The notes under the pieces were generated by a model. The model was not told the origin of the DNA, ran no database searches, and saw only the letters and a list, made by a program, of their open reading frames with translations. 64,000 bases of DNA, taken from assembly GCA_016790165.1 (NCBI GenBank), contig JAEUPL010000032.1, positions 40,165 through 104,164 on the forward strand, in the 5' to 3' direction. Both the position numbers and the translations under genes were made by a program. Of this stretch, positions 48,185-58,700 are shown piece by piece. The DNA comes from Burkholderiales bacterium (lineage in GTDB: Bacteria; Pseudomonadota; Gammaproteobacteria; Burkholderiales; Casimicrobiaceae). Every line of letters starts with the position of its first letter. The first letter of the stretch is position 1.

Positions 48185-49216
48185 CTACGTTGCGTCGCCG
48201 ATCTCGCGTTGCATGGCCGAGGAAAGCAGCTTGGCGGTGAGGTCCACAATCGGGATCACACGGTCGTACGCCATGCGCGTCGGGCCGATGACACCCAATG
48301 TCCCGATGACCTGACCATTGACCTGGTAGGGTGCCGTTACCAGAGAAAACTCGTCGAGCGGCACCACCTGTGATTCGCCGCCGATGAAAATCTGCACGCC
48401 ATCGGCCTTGTTGGCCTGATCAAACAAATGCAAGAGTTGTGTGCGCTGCTCGAAAAGATCAAACAAATGTCGCAGGCTGACCACGTTGCCGGCCAGGTCT
48501 TGCGAATGCAGCAAGCGCCGCTCGCCGGAGACGATCAGGTTGTCGCTCGTTTGCTGAGCAACTTCCGAGCCGGTTTCAACCGCCGTCGTCATGAGCACCA
48601 CGATGTCTTCGCGCAAGCGCTTTAACTCGTCAGTGAGGCGCACCCGCACTTGATCCAGCGGCAATCCCGCGAAGTGCTCGTTGAAAAAGTTGGCTGCCTC
48701 AACCAGCTGCGCCGGGGAATAGGGCCGGTCCGTGTTGAGAATGCGGTTCTGCACGTCGCCGTCCGGGGCCACCAGCACCATCAGCAGCCGCCGCTCACCC
48801 AGGCGGACAAATTCAATGTGCCGGAAGCCCGGCGTCTTGTGTGGCGCGGCCACAACACCGGCAAACGATGAAAGGTCCGACAGCATGCGCGCCGCAGCGC
48901 TGATCAGCTCTTGTGGCTGCTGCCCCTGAATTTGCGCTTCCGCCTCGCGCAGTTCAATCTGCTGCAGCGGCTGCGTGACGAGCAGGGTGTCGACGAAAAA
49001 TCGATAACCGCGAGGCGTTGGCACCCGTCCGGCCGACGTGTGGGGGCTGGCAATGAAGCCAAGCTCTTCCAGGTCGGCCATGACGTTGCGGATCGTCGCG
49101 GGCGACAGCTCAAGCCCGCTTTGCTTGGACAGCGTGCGCGAACCCACCGGCTCGCCATCGGCGATGTAGCGCTCAACGAGGGCCTTCAGCAGGATCTGGG
49201 AGCGGGCGTCCAGCAT
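48185..49216 (-). CDS. hrcA: Heat-inducible transcription repressor HrcA
   Basis: DNA-binding repressor of 343 aa that represses class I heat-shock genes at CIRCE sites. The N-terminal winged helix reads LLKALVERYIADGEPVGSRTLSKQSGLELSPATIRNVMADLEELGF and is followed by SPHTSAGRVPTPRGYRFFVD, both diagnostic. I did not find a CIRCE inverted repeat (TTAGCACTC-N9-GAGTGCTAA) upstream of grpE, dnaK or hrcA, so its target (for example groES) may lie elsewhere. It is divergent from nadK. Confidence 0.96.
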   Translation of the reverse strand: MLDARSQILLKALVERYIADGEPVGSRTLSKQSGLELSPATIRNVMADLEELGFIASPHTSAGRVPTPRGYRFFVDTLLVTQPLQQIELREAEAQIQGQQPQELISAAARMLSDLSSFAGVVAAPHKTPGFRHIEFVRLGERRLLMVLVAPDGDVQNRILNTDRPYSPAQLVEAANFFNEHFAGLPLDQVRVRLTDELKRLREDIVVLMTTAVETGSEVAQQTSDNLIVSGERRLLHSQDLAGNVVSLRHLFDLFEQRTQLLHLFDQANKADGVQIFIGGESQVVPLDEFSLVTAPYQVNGQVIGTLGVIGPTRMAYDRVIPIVDLTAKLLSSAMQREIGDAT

Positions 49217-49285
49217 GGGCGTGATTCTAAGGAAACGCCGTCCGGCATCGCAATGGCTGAAAACACCGTGTGATTAAATGCCTGC

Positions 49286-50206
49286 ATGCCAGCCGCGCTT
49301 GCTCCGTGTCCTGTTGCGATTGCCGTGCGGCCTTCGCAGCGTGACGGTGCCCGCGAGACGCGGCACGAGTTGCGAGCCTGGGTGGACTCCATCGCCGATC
49401 TGCTGTCAGACAATGGATATCACCCGGTCGTCGAGAGTCGCAGCGCTGAAGAAATTGGCGGCACCGGTCTGCCCACGCATTCGACTCACGAGATCGGTGC
49501 GCACTGCGGGCTGGCGATTGTGCTCGGCGGCGACGGCACGCTGATCTCTGTCGCCCGCCAGCTTGCCCCGTTTGGGGTGCCCGTAGTCGGCATCAACCAG
49601 GGACGGCTCGGATTTTTGACCGACCTCAGCGAAGGTACCGTGCACGAGTTGCTGCCGCGCCTGCTCGCTGGCGAATACCGGGAAGAAGCGCGGGCGCTCA
49701 TCAGCGCGGTCATTTCCACCGACGACGGGCACACCCATCTCGCGATGAATGATGTCGTGGTCAACCGCGGCACCACGGCGTCGCTCGTTGATCTGGAAAT
49801 ATCGCTGAATGATCGCTTTGCCTACGGGTTTCGAGCTGATGGCGTCATCGTTGCCACCCCGACGGGCTCGACGGCCTATGCCTTGTCAGCCGGCGGACCG
49901 ATTCTCGCGCCGACGGTGAACGCGTTTACCCTGGCGCCCATTGCGCCGCATGCACTGACCATGCGCCCGATCGTGGTGGCGGATGACTCGGTGATTCGCA
50001 TCACGGTGGCACGGGCCCGCGAGGCCGTCGTCAGCATCGACGGCCATCACAGCGTCGCGCTGGGCGAGGGCGATTTCGTGCTGTTGCGCCGCGCCGACAA
50101 GCGGGTGCGCCTGTGGCATCCGCTCGACTACGACTATTACCACACGCTGCGTCACAAGTTGGGCTGGACGGAAACGCCCGAAGGGCTGGCGCCGCGCAAA
50201 CGCTGA
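49286..50206 (+). CDS. nadK: NAD kinase
   Basis: Cytoplasmic NAD+ kinase of 306 aa. Motifs: GGDGTLI (NAD kinase signature), GVPVVGINQGRLGFLTDL, the NE/D-like MNDVVVNRG, and TPTGSTAYALSAGGPI. The gene order hrcA // nadK - recN is conserved in many proteobacteria. The start ATG 49286 fits the family N-terminus. recN follows after 20 bases. Confidence 0.96.
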   Translation: MPAALAPCPVAIAVRPSQRDGARETRHELRAWVDSIADLLSDNGYHPVVESRSAEEIGGTGLPTHSTHEIGAHCGLAIVLGGDGTLISVARQLAPFGVPVVGINQGRLGFLTDLSEGTVHELLPRLLAGEYREEARALISAVISTDDGHTHLAMNDVVVNRGTTASLVDLEISLNDRFAYGFRADGVIVATPTGSTAYALSAGGPILAPTVNAFTLAPIAPHALTMRPIVVADDSVIRITVARAREAVVSIDGHHSVALGEGDFVLLRRADKRVRLWHPLDYDYYHTLRHKLGWTETPEGLAPRKR

Positions 50207-50226
50207 ATTCACGTTCCCTTCGCGCT

Positions 50227-51903
50227 GTGCTGACGCAACTTTCCATTCGCAACTTTGTTCTGATCGACCGCCTCGATATCGAATTCGCGGGCGGCATGAT
50301 TGCATTAACGGGCGAGACGGGCGCGGGCAAGTCCATTGTGCTCGACGCGCTTGGCATCGCGCTCGGCGCGCGCGCTGACAGCGCTAGTGTCCGTCGCGGA
50401 GAGAAGCAGGCGGAGGTGACCGCGGAGTTTGATGTCACGACTAACGCGGCGGCGCTGGCGTGGCTGGGCGCACAGTCCGAGCAGCACGAGGGCAGCGTCA
50501 TTCTGCGCCGTGTGATCGATGCCGCAGGCCGCAGTCGCGCGCAAATCAATGGCCGACCCGCGTCGGTGGCTGAATTGCGCGATCTTGGCGCCACACTGCT
50601 GGAGCTGCACGCGCAGCACGAACATCAGGCGCTCCTGCGTCCCGCGACACAGCGCGAACTGCTCGACCGATACGCAGGGGCGGACGCAGAGGCGGCCGCG
50701 GTACGTGTGGCGCATCGGGCGGCACGCGAGGCGCGCGAGGCGCTGACCCACGCACAAGACGCTGCCGAAGCAATCGCACGTGAACGCGAGCACTTGCAGG
50801 CCGATCTCGGGGACCTGCGTGCAGCAAAGCCCAACAGCGAGGAATGGCTGACTTTGACCCAGGAGCAGGCCCGTCTGGCGCACGGCAAGGAGTTGCTGCA
50901 GACCGTTGAAAGCGCACGCGCCGCGCTTGCCGACGATGACGGCATCGGCGAGTCCTTGTCCGGTCTGCTCACCGCGCTGGCGCAGGGCGAAAAGCTTGAC
51001 CCGGCACTGGGCGCCGCGCGGCAGCTGATCGAGACCGCTGCAGTGCAACTCGACGAGGCAGCCCAGTCGCTTCGCCACTATGGCAGCAAGTTGAACCTCG
51101 ACCCGGAGCGTCTGCAGGAGACCGAGCAGCGGCTGTCGTCGCTGTTCACACTGGCACGCAAGCACCGGGTGCGGCCGGAGGCGTTGCAGGACCACTGGCA
51201 ATCGCTCGAAGCGAGGCTGCTCGCGCTGACCGCGTCGCAGGACATCGCTGCGCTGGAACGTGCCGCGCAGGCGGCGGCGGAGCAGCTTACTGAAGCGGCG
51301 GCCGCATTGAGCGCCAGGCGTACCGCCGGCGCGACGCGTCTGGCCGGCGCAGCCAGCGCCGAGCTGCCCGATCTCGCTCTACCCAACGCCGCGTTTGCGA
51401 TTCAACTCACCGCATTGGAGCGCATCGAGCCCAGCGGGGCGGAGGCCGTGGAATTTGCGTTCCGGTCACATGCCAGCCTGCCCTTTGCGCCGTTGGCGAA
51501 AGTCGCGTCGGGTGGCGAACTGGCGCGCCTCTCGCTTGCAATTCTTGTGGTCTGCGGTGACGCAGCGCAGGTGCCGACGCTGGTGTTTGATGAAGTTGAC
51601 GTCGGGGTCGGCGGTCGCGTCGCGGCGCAGGTGGGGCGCAAGCTGCAAACACTCGCCGGCGTGCGGCCGCCACTCAAACGGCAGGTGCTGTGCGTCACGC
51701 ACATGCCGCAGGTCGCAGCGCACGCTGATCATCACTACACGGTTTCGCGCGACAACAATGAAAGCCCGACCACCACCGTGCTCGAACTGGATCGCAAGGC
51801 ACGCCTCAGTGAAGTTGCGCGCATGCTGGCCGGTCACGAGGTGGGCTCGGCGACAGAGAAGATGGCGAAGGAGCTGCTGGCGACATCGGTGCGCGGCGGT
51901 TGA
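50227..51903 (+). CDS. recN: DNA repair protein RecN
   Basis: SMC-like ATPase for double-strand break repair, 558 aa. The start is GTG 50227 (MLTQLSIRNFVLIDRL); earlier in-frame starts overlap nadK. Walker A GETGAGKS is at residues 29-36; the middle part (about 150-360) is a coiled coil; the C-terminal half has the ABC signature KVASGGELARLSLA and Walker B TLVFDEVDVGVGG. CVTHMPQVAAHAD is the conserved D-loop region. Confidence 0.95.
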   Translation: MLTQLSIRNFVLIDRLDIEFAGGMIALTGETGAGKSIVLDALGIALGARADSASVRRGEKQAEVTAEFDVTTNAAALAWLGAQSEQHEGSVILRRVIDAAGRSRAQINGRPASVAELRDLGATLLELHAQHEHQALLRPATQRELLDRYAGADAEAAAVRVAHRAAREAREALTHAQDAAEAIAREREHLQADLGDLRAAKPNSEEWLTLTQEQARLAHGKELLQTVESARAALADDDGIGESLSGLLTALAQGEKLDPALGAARQLIETAAVQLDEAAQSLRHYGSKLNLDPERLQETEQRLSSLFTLARKHRVRPEALQDHWQSLEARLLALTASQDIAALERAAQAAAEQLTEAAAALSARRTAGATRLAGAASAELPDLALPNAAFAIQLTALERIEPSGAEAVEFAFRSHASLPFAPLAKVASGGELARLSLAILVVCGDAAQVPTLVFDEVDVGVGGRVAAQVGRKLQTLAGVRPPLKRQVLCVTHMPQVAAHADHHYTVSRDNNESPTTTVLELDRKARLSEVARMLAGHEVGSATEKMAKELLATSVRGG

Positions 51904-51950
51904 CAGCTGCCGCCCGCGAGGCGAGTGGCCGCGAATGCGGCAGCAGTCGG

Positions 51951-52889
51951 CTAGCGCCGACGCTTTTTGACCACCGCTTTACCGGCGCGCGTTTTGCCGG
52001 CTTTGCCCAATTTGCCCGCCTTGCCTTTGCGCACGGTGGCCTTGGGCTTCGGAATAGCGAGCACTTCACCGGTTTCCATCCAGGTCTTCACGCGATGCGC
52101 GTCGCCGAGGCGTGAAAATTTGCCCACCGAATCCAGCAGCACCATCACGACCGGGCGCTGTGCGATCTGAGCGAGCATCACCACGCAGCGTCCCGCTTCG
52201 CGAATGAAGCCGGTTTTCTGCAGCATGATCTGCCACCCGTCGGATTTCACCAGCGCGTTCGAATTGTTGAAATGCAGCGTCTGACCGGTCGTCGGAATCT
52301 GAACGTATTCTTCCGGCTGGGTGCTGTAGTCGCGAATCAACGGGTAGCGTTGCGCGGCTTGCACCAACAACGCCAGGTCGCGCGCCGTGGATACATTTTC
52401 GGGCGACAGCCCGGTGGTGTCGACATAGCGCGTGTTGTTCATGCCGAGCGCGTGCGCTTTGGCGTTCATCGCTGCGACTGCCTCTTTGAGGCCGCCCGGG
52501 TAGAAGCGACCGAGCGCGCTGGCGGCCCGGTTCTCGGAGGACATCAAGGCCAGGCGAAGCATTTCGCGGCGCGTGAGCTCGCTGCCAATGGACAGGCGCG
52601 AGCGGCTGGCTTTGAGAAAGTCGAGGTCGTCGACATCAACGGCGAGCGTCTGGTCGAGGTTTTGCTGCGCATCAAGCACCACCATCGCTGTCATCAACTT
52701 GGTGATGCTGGCGATCGGCGTGATGGTGTTGGCGTTCTTCGCGTAAATCGATTCGCCCGATCGCGCGTCGAGGATCAACGCGGCCTGCGATAGCAGGTTC
52801 GGCCCCTGCGCTCGCACAGCAGCAGCCAACAGCGCAGCGCCGACGGCGAAAAGCTGAACAAAAACAAGGAGGCGCGAACGAAACTTCAT
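51951..52889 (-). CDS. pbpG: D-alanyl-D-alanine endopeptidase (PbpG/PBP7-like, S11 family)
   Basis: Periplasmic serine peptidase of 312 aa with a signal peptide (cleavage near AVRAQ). Penicillin-binding motifs: SxxK in IASITK (Ser61, Lys64), SxN in MSSENRAA, and KTG in LQKTGFIREAG. It is likely to hydrolyse cross-links in peptidoglycan. The C-terminal ~30 residues are a very basic Lys/Arg/Gly tail (KGKAGKLGKAGKTRAGK, ending KKRRR), which is unusual and may bind anionic envelope polymers. Confidence 0.92.
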   Translation of the reverse strand: MKFRSRLLVFVQLFAVGAALLAAAVRAQGPNLLSQAALILDARSGESIYAKNANTITPIASITKLMTAMVVLDAQQNLDQTLAVDVDDLDFLKASRSRLSIGSELTRREMLRLALMSSENRAASALGRFYPGGLKEAVAAMNAKAHALGMNNTRYVDTTGLSPENVSTARDLALLVQAAQRYPLIRDYSTQPEEYVQIPTTGQTLHFNNSNALVKSDGWQIMLQKTGFIREAGRCVVMLAQIAQRPVVMVLLDSVGKFSRLGDAHRVKTWMETGEVLAIPKPKATVRKGKAGKLGKAGKTRAGKAVVKKRRR

Positions 52890-52994
52890 ACTGGGCGCGA
52901 ATTGTACCGGCGAACGCGCCGTGATGGTGCCCGGAAAAGCCGGAAATCAGAAAGGCGGTGCCGGCGTGCCAATGTGCGCCCGCCCTGTGGCACG

Positions 52995-54035
52995 TCAATC
53001 CACTTTGGCGCCGCTCTCCTTCACAATGCGCGCGTACTTGGGCAGCTCACGCGCAATGAAGGCGCGGAACTCGTCGGGCGTGCTGGCTGACGGCTCGGCG
53101 CCGCTGGCAAGCCATTTCTCACGCAAGTCGGGCGCGGCGAGCGCCCTGCCGATTTCGGTGGCGAGGCGCTTGACGGTGTCGGGCGGCGTACCAGCGGGTG
53201 CGAACACACCCCACCAAGTGAACACGTCGAAGTCTTTCATCCCCACCTCCGCCATGGTCGGCAACTCGGGCGCGAGCGCGCTGCGCTTTGGCGTGGTGAC
53301 CGCGAATGCCTTGAGTTTGCCGGCCTTGATCTGCGGCAGGGCCGAGGCCATGTTGTCGAACATCATTTGCACCTGACCGCCCAGCAGATCAGTCATCGCC
53401 GGCCCGCCGCCCTTGTACGGCACATGAGCGATGGGGGCGCCGGTTTGCAGCTTGAACAACTCACAGGCGAGATGGCCGGCGCTACCGTTGCTCCCGCTGG
53501 CGCAGTTGACTTTGCCCGGGTTTGCCTTGGCGAAGGCAACGAGACTGGCCACGTCGGTCGCGGGTAGGGCTTGTGGGTTGGTCACCAGCACGTTGGGCGT
53601 GACGACGACGAGCGACACGGGTGCGAAGTCCTTCACCGCATCGAACGGCATTTTCAGAAACAGCGCCGGGTTCACCGCGTGTGTCGACAACGCACCCATG
53701 CCAAGCGTGTAGCCGTCCGGCGGCGACTTGGCGACGACATCCATGCCGATGTTGCCGCCCGCGCCGGGGCGGTTGTCAACCACGACGGGTTGACCCAGTT
53801 GCTCGCCGAGTTTTTGTGCCAGCGCGCGAGAGGTCGCGTCGACCGAACCGCCCGCCGGGAACGGCACCACGAGGCGGATGGGTTTTGCCGGCCAGGCGCC
53901 CGGCGTCTGCGCCGCAGCGAACGGGGATGCGGCCACGACGGCCAGACCAACGCACAGCGCGGCGAAACGTCGTGCAGCCCCAGCAGTCCGACATGGCGGC
54001 GGGCGGAAGCGGTGAGTGGCGAGGGAGGCAAACAT
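52995..54035 (-). CDS. Bug/TctC-family binding protein
   Basis: Periplasmic binding protein of 346 aa. ATG 54035 with GGGAGG-type purines nearby gives a long basic N-region and then a signal core (ALCVGLAVVAASPFAAAQ). Family motifs: IRLVVPFPAGGSVDATSRAL, VVVDNRPGAGGNIGMDVVA, DGYTLGMGALSTHAVNPALFLKMPFD and IAHVPYKGGGPAMTDLLGGQVQMMFDNM. It is the third Bug protein in the window and has no membrane partners. Confidence 0.93.
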   Translation of the reverse strand: MFASLATHRFRPPPCRTAGAARRFAALCVGLAVVAASPFAAAQTPGAWPAKPIRLVVPFPAGGSVDATSRALAQKLGEQLGQPVVVDNRPGAGGNIGMDVVAKSPPDGYTLGMGALSTHAVNPALFLKMPFDAVKDFAPVSLVVVTPNVLVTNPQALPATDVASLVAFAKANPGKVNCASGSNGSAGHLACELFKLQTGAPIAHVPYKGGGPAMTDLLGGQVQMMFDNMASALPQIKAGKLKAFAVTTPKRSALAPELPTMAEVGMKDFDVFTWWGVFAPAGTPPDTVKRLATEIGRALAAPDLREKWLASGAEPSASTPDEFRAFIARELPKYARIVKESGAKVD

Positions 54036-54260
54036 GGTCAACCTGCGGCGGTACGGTGAAACCACGATGATAAGGAACGCGCGGCAGCCTTCAGACATCG
54101 TGCATGGGCATAATCGGACTTCGCACCCACTGCGATAGCGCGGCGAGTGCCATCGGCATCGGGGAACGCTGGATGTTTCGCGGTACCGACTCCGCCCATT
54201 CTCTGGCGGAGACACAGATCGCGGCGCGCGGGTGCGTGCCCCACATTATTGGCAGGATTC

Positions 54261-55598
54261 ATGAAAAAGACGATTTACGGGGTGGTGGTCGCAGCGCTCG
54301 GTGCCGTGCTTGGCGCAGGAGCGATGTTTTTCCTGAATCTGGGCAAACCGGCGGCGCCGGCAGCCCCGGCCGCAACACCGTCCGCGCCCGCTGCGCCTGC
54401 CACGGCGACGAAGTCCGACCCCGAGAAAAAGGCCGATACGTCGTCGTCCGCGGCGCCAACGGCACCCGCTGCCGCGGCGGGCGCCGGTGCCGGCGCCAGC
54501 AAAGGCGGGGGCGGCGGCAATGCGACGCCGGTGGAGATGGGCAAACCGGAGAAGCTCAACTGGCCCAAAAGCGTGACCGCCGTGGGCAGCCTGCGCTCGG
54601 ATGAATCGGTGATCGTGCGCGCCGAGCAGTCGGGCCGCATCACAGCGCTCAACTTCAAGGAAGGGCAACCGGTGCGCGCGGGGCAGATCCTGGTGCAGCA
54701 GGACGACTCACTTGCACGCGCCGAACTCGCACAGGCGCAGGCGAATCAGAAACTGGCGCGCGCCAAGTTTGACCGTGCCGTCGAGTTGCAACAGAAAAAT
54801 TTCATCTCCGGGCAGGCGCGCGACGAGGCCGAGAATGCGCTGCGCGTGGCAGATGCGACGGTGGCGCTGGCCGAGGCCAAACTGACCAAACTGGGTATCA
54901 AGGCACCGTTCTCCGGTACGGTCGGCCTGCGTTCGGCGAGTGTGGGCGACTACGTGAAGGACGGTCAGGATATCGTCAATCTTGAAAAGACTGACCCGAT
55001 CAAGGTGGATTTCAAGGTGCCAGAGCTCTTTCAGTCCAAACTGAAGGTTGGGCAGTCGCTGGCGGTGACGCTTGACGCCATGCCGGGGCAAACGTTTACC
55101 GGTCGTGTTTTCGCCGTCAACCCGCAGCTCGACACGGCCGGCCGCGCCGTGGTGCTGCGCGCGCAGATGGACAATCGTGGCGGCGCGTTGAAGCCTGGCA
55201 TGTTCGCCCGAGTGCGCCTGACGCTGGCCGAGACCGGCGACACCGTGGTGGTGCCCGAGCAGGCCGTGGCCATGCAGGGTGAGGACCAGATCATGTTCAA
55301 GGTGGTTGATGGCCGGGCGCTACGCACCAAGGTTGACGTGGGCCAGCGCCGGGAAGGCAAGGTCGAAATTCTCGAAGGCGTGGCGGCGAGCGACACCATC
55401 GTTGTTGCTGGCTGGCAGCGACTGCGCGACGGCGCGCCGGTGCGACCGGCCGGCGCCGGTGGCGGCAACACCAAAGCCGGCCCCGCGGACGGTGCCAAGG
55501 CAGTTGCCGGCGACGCCCCCAAAGCGCAAGGCAAGGACAGCGAGAAGTCCGACAAGGCCGGTAAGGGCGAGAAGTCGGAAGCGGCCAGCAAGAGTTAA
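54261..55598 (+). CDS. RND efflux periplasmic adaptor (membrane fusion protein)
   Basis: Adaptor of 445 aa that would link the RND pump to an outer-membrane channel. ATG 54261 gives a membrane anchor (residues about 4-24) followed by a long Ala/Pro-rich linker (to about 90). Then come the lipoyl/hairpin domain (VIVRAEQSGRITALNFKEGQPVRAGQILVQQD) and the beta-barrel (TDPIKVDFKVPE, GQTFTGRVFAVNPQLD). The C-terminus ends in a charged Lys/Asp/Glu/Ser tail. The stop codon lies within the terminal inverted repeat of dispersed repeat copy E. No TolC-type gene is nearby. Confidence 0.93.
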   Translation: MKKTIYGVVVAALGAVLGAGAMFFLNLGKPAAPAAPAATPSAPAAPATATKSDPEKKADTSSSAAPTAPAAAAGAGAGASKGGGGGNATPVEMGKPEKLNWPKSVTAVGSLRSDESVIVRAEQSGRITALNFKEGQPVRAGQILVQQDDSLARAELAQAQANQKLARAKFDRAVELQQKNFISGQARDEAENALRVADATVALAEAKLTKLGIKAPFSGTVGLRSASVGDYVKDGQDIVNLEKTDPIKVDFKVPELFQSKLKVGQSLAVTLDAMPGQTFTGRVFAVNPQLDTAGRAVVLRAQMDNRGGALKPGMFARVRLTLAETGDTVVVPEQAVAMQGEDQIMFKVVDGRALRTKVDVGQRREGKVEILEGVAASDTIVVAGWQRLRDGAPVRPAGAGGGNTKAGPADGAKAVAGDAPKAQGKDSEKSDKAGKGEKSEAASKS

Positions 55599-55721
55599 CA
55601 GCTTTTCGGCTTTTACGGGCACTCACTGGTCGTTTCATTCGTATTTACTCGTTAGTCGAGTGTGTGTCAAATAGGGCGGAAACGACCGCCCGCCGGTCGA
55701 TAGCGGCGAAAAGCTGTTAAC
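55594..55721. repeat. Dispersed twin-hairpin intergenic repeat, copy E (best preserved)
   Basis: Terminal inverted repeats are a perfect 15 bases: GTTAACAGCTTTTCG (55594-55608) and CGAAAAGCTGTTAAC (55707-55721). The interior has GGTCGTTT, ATTTACT, AGTCGAG, GTCAAAT, GCGGAAACGACC and GGTCGATAGCGG. The left repeat contains the adaptor gene's stop codon. It lies inside the adaptor-pump operon. Confidence 0.88.
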
Positions 55722-55738
55722 CGGCCAAGGAGCAAACC

Positions 55739-58700
55739 ATGAATTTCTTCGATCTCTGCATCAAGCGACCCGTGCTCGCGACGGTGCTCTCGCTGGTCGT
55801 CGTGCTGCTTGGACTGATCGGCTATCAGCGATTGTCGGTGCGCGAGTATCCAAAGATTGACGAACCGATTGTCAGCGTCAGCACCGGCTACAAGGGCGCC
55901 TCGCCCGAGGTGATTGAGTCGCAGATCACCAAGACGCTGGAGGATTCGCTCTCCGGCATCGAGGGCGTGAATCTGATCACGTCGAACTCACGCTCCGAAC
56001 GCAGCGACATTACGGTTAGTTTCAAAATCACCAAGGACCCGGACGTCGCCGCCGCTGAGGTGCGCGACAAGGTGGCTCGCGTTCGCGCCCGACTGCCGGA
56101 GGCCGCTGACGAACCCGTGGTCGCCAAGGTCGAGGCCGATGCGTTCCCCGTGATGTGGTTCGCGCTCACCTCGGACAAGCACACGCAGTTGCAACTCTCC
56201 GACACCGTGAACCGCCTGATCAAGCCGCGCCTTCTGGTGTTGCCGGGCGCGGCGGACCTGCGCATCTTTGGCGAGCGCAAGACATCGATGCGCATCTTCA
56301 TTGAACCCACGAAGCTGGCTGCCTACCGTCTCACCGTCGCCGACGTGGAGAGCAGCTTGCGCACGCAGAACGTGGAAATCCCGGCCGGACGCATCGAAAG
56401 CCGTCTGCGCGAATTCAATGTGCTGGCGCAAACCGACCTGCAAACCCCTGAGGAATTCGGCGCCATCGTCGTGGCGCAATCGGGTGGCTATCCGATCCGC
56501 ATTCGTGACGTGGCCAAGGTTGAAGTGGCCGCCGCCGAGGAGCGCGGCTTCCAGCGCTTCATGGGCAAGACGGCCGTCGGCTTCGGCATCATCCGGCAAT
56601 CCACCGGCAATCCACTGGAGCTCTCGAAAGCGGCGCTCACCGAATTGCCGCGCATTCAGGAGTCGTTGCCCAAGGGCATGAAGATCGAGCTGAACTACGA
56701 CAGCTCGGTGTTCATCGCGCAGTCCATCAAGGCGGTGTTCTCAACGATTGGTGAAGCGGTCATTCTGGTCGCCATCGTCATCTTTTTCTTCCTGCGCAGT
56801 TTCCGCGCCACGATCATCCCGCTCATCACCATTCCCGTATCGCTGACTGGCGCATTTTTCATCATGTACGTGTTCGGCTTCACGGTGAACACGCTCACGC
56901 TGCTGGCGATGGTGCTTGCGGTCGGCCTCGTGGTGGACGATGCCATCGTGGTGCTGGAGAACATTCACCGCCACATCGAGAATGGCATGGGGCGCATTCA
57001 GGCGGCTCTGGTCGGCACCCGCGAAATCGGTTTTGCGGTGGTGGCGATGACGCTCACGCTCGCGGCCGTGTTCGCGCCCCTCGCGTTCGCCACAGGACGA
57101 ACCGGGCGGTTGTTCATCGAATTTGCGCTGGCGCTGGCTGGCGCGGTGGTGGTGTCCGGATTCGTTGCCTTGACCTTGTCGCCGATGATGTGTTCGTTGA
57201 TGCTCAAGCATGAAACCAAGCACTCCGGCATCTACAACGCCATCGAGCGCGGATTCAACGCATTCACTGCCGGTTACAAGCGGCTGCTCAATCTCGCCCT
57301 CGACAACCGCCTGATTGTGGTGCTCGTGGCGCTCATCGTGGCGGGTGGAGCGGCGATTCTTTTCAAGATGACGAAGGATGAAATTGCGCCCACCGAAGAT
57401 CGGGGCGTTATCTTCGGTTTTCTGCTTGGCCCGGAAGGCTCGACCTCGGACTACCTGCTCAAGTATGTCCAGCAGGTGGAGGGCATTTACAAAGCGTTGC
57501 CCGAGACCCAGGTGTACGGGGGCAACGGCGGTTTCCCCAACGTTTCCGACGGCACCGCAATTTTGCGGCTGAAAGATTGGGGCGAACGCACGCGCACCCA
57601 GAACGAAATCGCCAAAGAGCTATTTCCCAAATTTCAGGGCGTGGCCGGAGTTCAGGCCTTCCCGACACAACCTCCGTCGCTTGGCCAGAGTCCGCGTGCC
57701 AAACCCATCGAGTTCGTCATTCTTGCGGCTGTGCCGTATGAGCAGATGCAGAACTACGTCCGCGCCATGCAGGCGGAGATGCAAAAAAATCCGGGTTTCC
57801 AGAACATCGACACCGATCTGCGCATGAACACGCCCGAACTCCGCGTTCGCGTCAATCGTGACAAAGTGCTCGATGTGGGCGCCAACGTCGATGTGGTTGG
57901 TCGCACGCTCGAAACGATGCTCGGCGGCCGCCTGGTCACCCGCTTCAAGCAGGACGGCGAGCAGTACGACGTGATCGTTCAGATCGCGCGTGACGGACGC
58001 GATACGCCCGAGCGCATCAGCGAAATCAACGTGCGCAACCGCGCGGGCGACATGGTACCGCTGTCCAACCTCGTCACCGTGCGCGAGGGCGTGAGTCCAC
58101 GCGGCATCGGCCACTTCCAGCGCGTGCGTTCGGCCACCGTGAACGCCAACCTCGCCCCGGGCTATACGCAGGGCGAAGCGCTCGCCTACATGAACGCGGC
58201 GGCCAAGCGCGTGCTGCCTGCCACGGTGCAAACCGATCTCACCGGCCAGTCGCGCGAATTCCGCGACTCGTCGAGCGACATCTACTTCGTCTTTGCACTG
58301 GCGCTCGGTTTCATCTTTCTCGTGCTCGCCGCCCAGTTCGAAAGCTTCATCGATCCATTCATCATCATATTGACCGTGCCTCTGGCGATGGCCGGAGCGT
58401 TGCTCGCCCTGCAGTTGACCGGCAACACGCTCAACATCTATTCGAAGATTGGGCTTATCACGCTAGTCGGCCTGATCACAAAGCACGGAATTCTGCTGGT
58501 GGAATTCGCCAACCAGTTGCGCGATCAGGGCCGTAGCATCCGCGAGGCGGTCGTCGAAGCCTGCGAACTGCGCCTTCGGCCGATTCTGATGACCACCGGC
58601 GCGATGGTGCTGGGCGCGATTCCGCTGGCGCGCGCCGCTGGCGCGGGCGCCGAGAGCCGTCAGGTGATTGGGTGGGTCATCGTGGGCGGCCTCATGCTCG

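Noticed and set aside
52841-52862. GGCGAAAAGCTG inside the PbpG signal region resembling the end of the dispersed repeat
   Set aside because: It lies within the coding sequence, has no paired hairpin or left half, and the match is only 12 bases.
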